51,096 nt of DNA from DASZTV01 sp035547515 (lineage in GTDB: Bacteria > Actinomycetota > Actinomycetes > JAFAQI01). The DNA is taken from NCBI GenBank assembly GCA_035547515.1, contig DASZUS010000093.1:1-51096 (forward strand). Reading direction: 5' to 3'. The notes under the pieces were generated by a model. It searched no databases, was not told the DNA's origin, and saw nothing but the letters and a program-made list of their open reading frames with translations. The translations under genes and the position numbers were made by a program. Positions 49,269-51,096 of the stretch are shown piece by piece; positions within the stretch are counted from its first letter, which is position 1; every line of letters starts with the position of its first letter.

Positions 49269-50129
49269 CTAGCCGAACACGCACAGCGGCGCGGCGACCC
49301 CGTCGCGCTCCTCGACCAGCGCAACGACGTTGCCGGCGGGGTCGAAGACCCCTGCCGGTGAGCCGGGCAGGTCGAGACGCAGGCGCTGGCCATGCCCGAT
49401 CCGGATCGCCTGTTCCCCTGTGACGTCGAGCCGCGGGAACGACCGGGTGACCGCGTCCGCGAGCGGCGTCACGACGAAGCGCTGCTCGAGCTGCTCGAGG
49501 GTGTACGCCGACTCGACGTCGTAGGGCCCGCTTCGGGTACGACGCAAAGCGGTGAGGTGTCCTCCGACGCCGAGGGCGACGCCGAGGTCTCGCGCGAGCG
49601 CCCTCACGTAGGTCCCGGTCGTGCACCGCACCCTCACGTCCAGCTCGGCGCCACGGCGGGCCCGCACGGTGAACTCGGAGATGGTGACGGCACGAGCCTT
49701 GAGCTCGACCGCCTCGCCGTCTCGGACCTTCCGGTACGCGCGGACGCCGTCGACCTTGATCGCCGAGACCGAGCTCGGCACCTGCTCGATGTCGCCGGTC
49801 AGCCCGGCGACCGCCTCGGCTACCCGGGCGTCGCTGAGCGACTCGGCCTGACGCGTGACGTCGGCCCCCAGCGCCTCCCCCGTCGCGTCATCGGTCGTCG
49901 TCGCCCGGCCGAGCCGGATCGTCGCGTCGTAGACCTTGTCGTGCAGCGCAAGATGCCCGAGCAGCCTCGTGGCTCGGTTGACGCCGAGGACGAGGACGCC
50001 GGTGGCCATCGGGTCGAGGGTGCCGGCATGCCCGACGCGCCGGGTGCCGGCGAGCCGGCGCAGCTTCGCGACGACGTCGTGCGAGGTCCATCCGGCCGGC
50101 TTGTCGACGACGACGAGGCCGTCGCTCAC
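49269..50129 (-). CDS. truB: tRNA pseudouridine-55 synthase TruB
   Basis: Makes the universal pseudouridine at position 55 of tRNA. The 286-residue protein has GLVVVDKPAGWTSHDVVAKL, the catalytic Asp39 in RRVGHAGTLDPMATGVL, VPSSVSAIKVDGVRAY and a C-terminal PUA-like domain. GTG 50129 overlaps the rbfA stop (GTGA) and gives the normal start. Confidence 0.96.
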   Translation of the reverse strand: MSDGLVVVDKPAGWTSHDVVAKLRRLAGTRRVGHAGTLDPMATGVLVLGVNRATRLLGHLALHDKVYDATIRLGRATTTDDATGEALGADVTRQAESLSDARVAEAVAGLTGDIEQVPSSVSAIKVDGVRAYRKVRDGEAVELKARAVTISEFTVRARRGAELDVRVRCTTGTYVRALARDLGVALGVGGHLTALRRTRSGPYDVESAYTLEQLEQRFVVTPLADAVTRSFPRLDVTGEQAIRIGHGQRLRLDLPGSPAGVFDPAGNVVALVEERDGVAAPLCVFG

Positions 50130-50572
50130 TCCGCCGCTGACTCTGCTTCTCGGCCGGCGGGCTCGCGGTAGGGGTTCGCCTCGCCCGCCGGCTTGGCGCG
50201 CTCCGCGAGCACATGCACGCGCTCGTCTTCCTCGCGGGCCCGCGCGAGCACCTCTTCGATGTGATGGGCGTTTTCCGGGATCGCGTCGAGGACGAACGTC
50301 AGCGACGGGGTGTGCTTGAGCCCGGTGGCTCGGCCGATCGCGGTCCGGATCATGCCTTTGGCCGCCTCGAGCGCCGCCGCACTGTCCGCTCGCGTGGTCT
50401 CGTCGCCCCACACCGTCCAGAACACCGTCGCCTCACGCAGGTCCGGCGTGAGCCGGGCATCGGTGATCGTCACCATGCCGAGCCGCGCGTCCTTGACGTT
50501 GTGCTCGACGGACTGCGCGACGATCTCGCGGATCCGGACGCTGATCCGGCGTACCCGAGCATCGTCAGCCAT
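50126..50572 (-). CDS. rbfA: Ribosome-binding factor A
   Basis: A 30S maturation factor with a KH-like fold. The 148-residue protein shows RRISVRIREIVAQSVEHNVK, LGMVTITDARLTPDLREATV, FWTVWGD and KHTPSLTFVLDAIPENAHHI, standard RbfA landmarks. The C-terminal 35 residues are charged and probably disordered. GAGAGG precedes ATG 50572. It follows infB by 34 bases and couples to truB. Confidence 0.95.
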   Translation of the reverse strand: MADDARVRRISVRIREIVAQSVEHNVKDARLGMVTITDARLTPDLREATVFWTVWGDETTRADSAAALEAAKGMIRTAIGRATGLKHTPSLTFVLDAIPENAHHIEEVLARAREEDERVHVLAERAKPAGEANPYREPAGREAESAAE

Positions 50573-50606
50573 CGCTACCTCTCACCTCTAAGCCCGACGG
50601 CGCCGG

Positions 50607-51096
50607 TCAGACCCGCGGCTTCTCGCGCAGCTCGAAGGTCTCGATGACGTCGTCGACCTTGATGTCGTTGAACGACCCGAGTCCGATACCGCACTCGAAA
50701 CCGTCACGCACCTCGGTGGCGTCGTCCTTGAACCGCTTCAGCGAGTCGACCGTCAGGTTGTCGGCGACGACCACACCGTCGCGGATCAGCCGGGCCTTCG
50801 AGTTGCGGCGGATGAGCCCGCTGCGCACCAGCGAACCGGCGATGTTGCCGATGCGCGGCACCCGGAACACCTCGCGTACCTCTGCGGTGCCGAGCTGCAC
50901 CTCCTCGAACTCGGGCTTGAGCATGCCCTTGAGCGCGGCCTCCACTTCCTCGATCGCCTGGTAGATGACGGTGTAGTACCGGATGTCGACACCCTCGCGC
51001 TCGGCCGCCTCGCGCGCCTTGCCCTCAGGACGCACGTTGAAGCCGATCACCACCGCGTCCGACGCGATCGCGAGGTTGATGTCGTTCTCGGTGATA
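50607..51096 (-). CDS. infB: Translation initiation factor IF-2, 3' part
   Basis: The last 162 residues of IF-2; the 5' end lies past the right edge. The open frame runs to the edge without a start being needed (…TENDINLAIASDAVVIGFNV). Recognisable C-terminal features are the domain III/IV segment FNVRPEGKAREAAEREGVDI, YYTVIYQAIEEVEAALKGML, EVREVFRVPRIGNIAGSLV and GFECGIGLGSFNDIKVDDV, which bind initiator tRNA. The infB-rbfA-truB order is conserved. Confidence 0.95.
   Translation of the reverse strand, partial: ITENDINLAIASDAVVIGFNVRPEGKAREAAEREGVDIRYYTVIYQAIEEVEAALKGMLKPEFEEVQLGTAEVREVFRVPRIGNIAGSLVRSGLIRRNSKARLIRDGVVVADNLTVDSLKRFKDDATEVRDGFECGIGLGSFNDIKVDDVIETFELREKPRV

Noticed and set aside
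1..51096. CRISPR arrays, tRNA/rRNA genes, transposases, phage genes
   Set aside because: Nothing with the repeat-spacer pattern, tRNA-like folds or transposase motifs was seen; a tRNAscan or covariance search was not run.

Overview
The window is a piece of chromosome from a high-GC actinobacterium. The evidence is the GC-rich third codon positions, many GTG and TTG starts, the actinobacterial RNA polymerase factor RbpA, the Clp regulator ClgR, a DUF3046 gene next to recA, LexA sites of the CGAAC-N4-GTTYG type, and a gene order (lexA, nrdR/nrdJ, hflX, dapF, miaA, miaB, recX, recA, clgR, cinA, pgsA, rimO, rodZ-like, ftsK, rnj, dapA, folA, thyA, dapB, M16 protease, pnp, rpsO, ribF, truB, rbfA, infB) that is broadly kept in mycobacteria and streptomycetes. 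The genus cannot be fixed from this sequence. No rRNA, tRNA, CRISPR, insertion sequence or phage genes were seen. No gene-free stretch exceeds 300 bases.

Region by region. 1-6.65 kb (+ strand): the end of a cold-shock gene, rbpA, a 14-helix MFS exporter, a NagD-like HAD phosphatase, a tiny ORF, a LON-domain protein, a thiol peroxidase of the glutathione peroxidase family, an aldo/keto reductase, a small membrane protein and a PAP2 phosphatase, many of them overlapping by a few bases. 6.6-7.5 kb (- strand): a small heat-shock protein and MerR regulator pair with a clear promoter. 7.5-12.2 kb: nrdJ (class II ribonucleotide reductase) and nrdR behind two NrdR boxes, then an SOS-type LysM membrane protein divergent from lexA, with three LexA boxes between them. 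12.2-14.6 kb: a PhyH-like dioxygenase and a secreted CAP-like protein, the most lineage-specific part. 14.6-25 kb: hflX, dapF, a degenerate EAL protein, miaA, miaB, two tandem VOC proteins, a small unknown, a CPBP protease-like protein, recX and recA. recA is interrupted by a full-length intein. 25-30.2 kb (+): lhr helicase and nei2 glycosylase. 30.2-41.1 kb (-): a TetR regulator, clgR-cinA-pgsA-rimO, rodZ-like, ftsK, rnj-dapA-folA-thyA. 41.2-43.5 kb: a DoxX-like protein, a zincin, a micro-ORF and a class V aminotransferase. 43.5-51.1 kb (-): dapB, M16 protease, pnp, rpsO, ribF, truB, rbfA and the 3' part of infB.

How the parts work together. DNA damage response is the strongest theme: LexA, its boxes before lexA, the LysM gene and recA, plus RecX, Lhr and Nei2. 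dNTP supply is tied in through NrdR/NrdJ, ThyA and DHFR. DapA, DapB and DapF supply lysine and diaminopimelate for the cell wall, and FtsK and the RodZ-like protein act in division. The last block is RNA decay and translation (RNase J, PNPase, S15, TruB, RbfA, IF2, MiaA, MiaB, RimO, HflX). The most unusual element is the recA intein, at residue 205, with all splicing motifs and both LAGLIDADG motifs intact.
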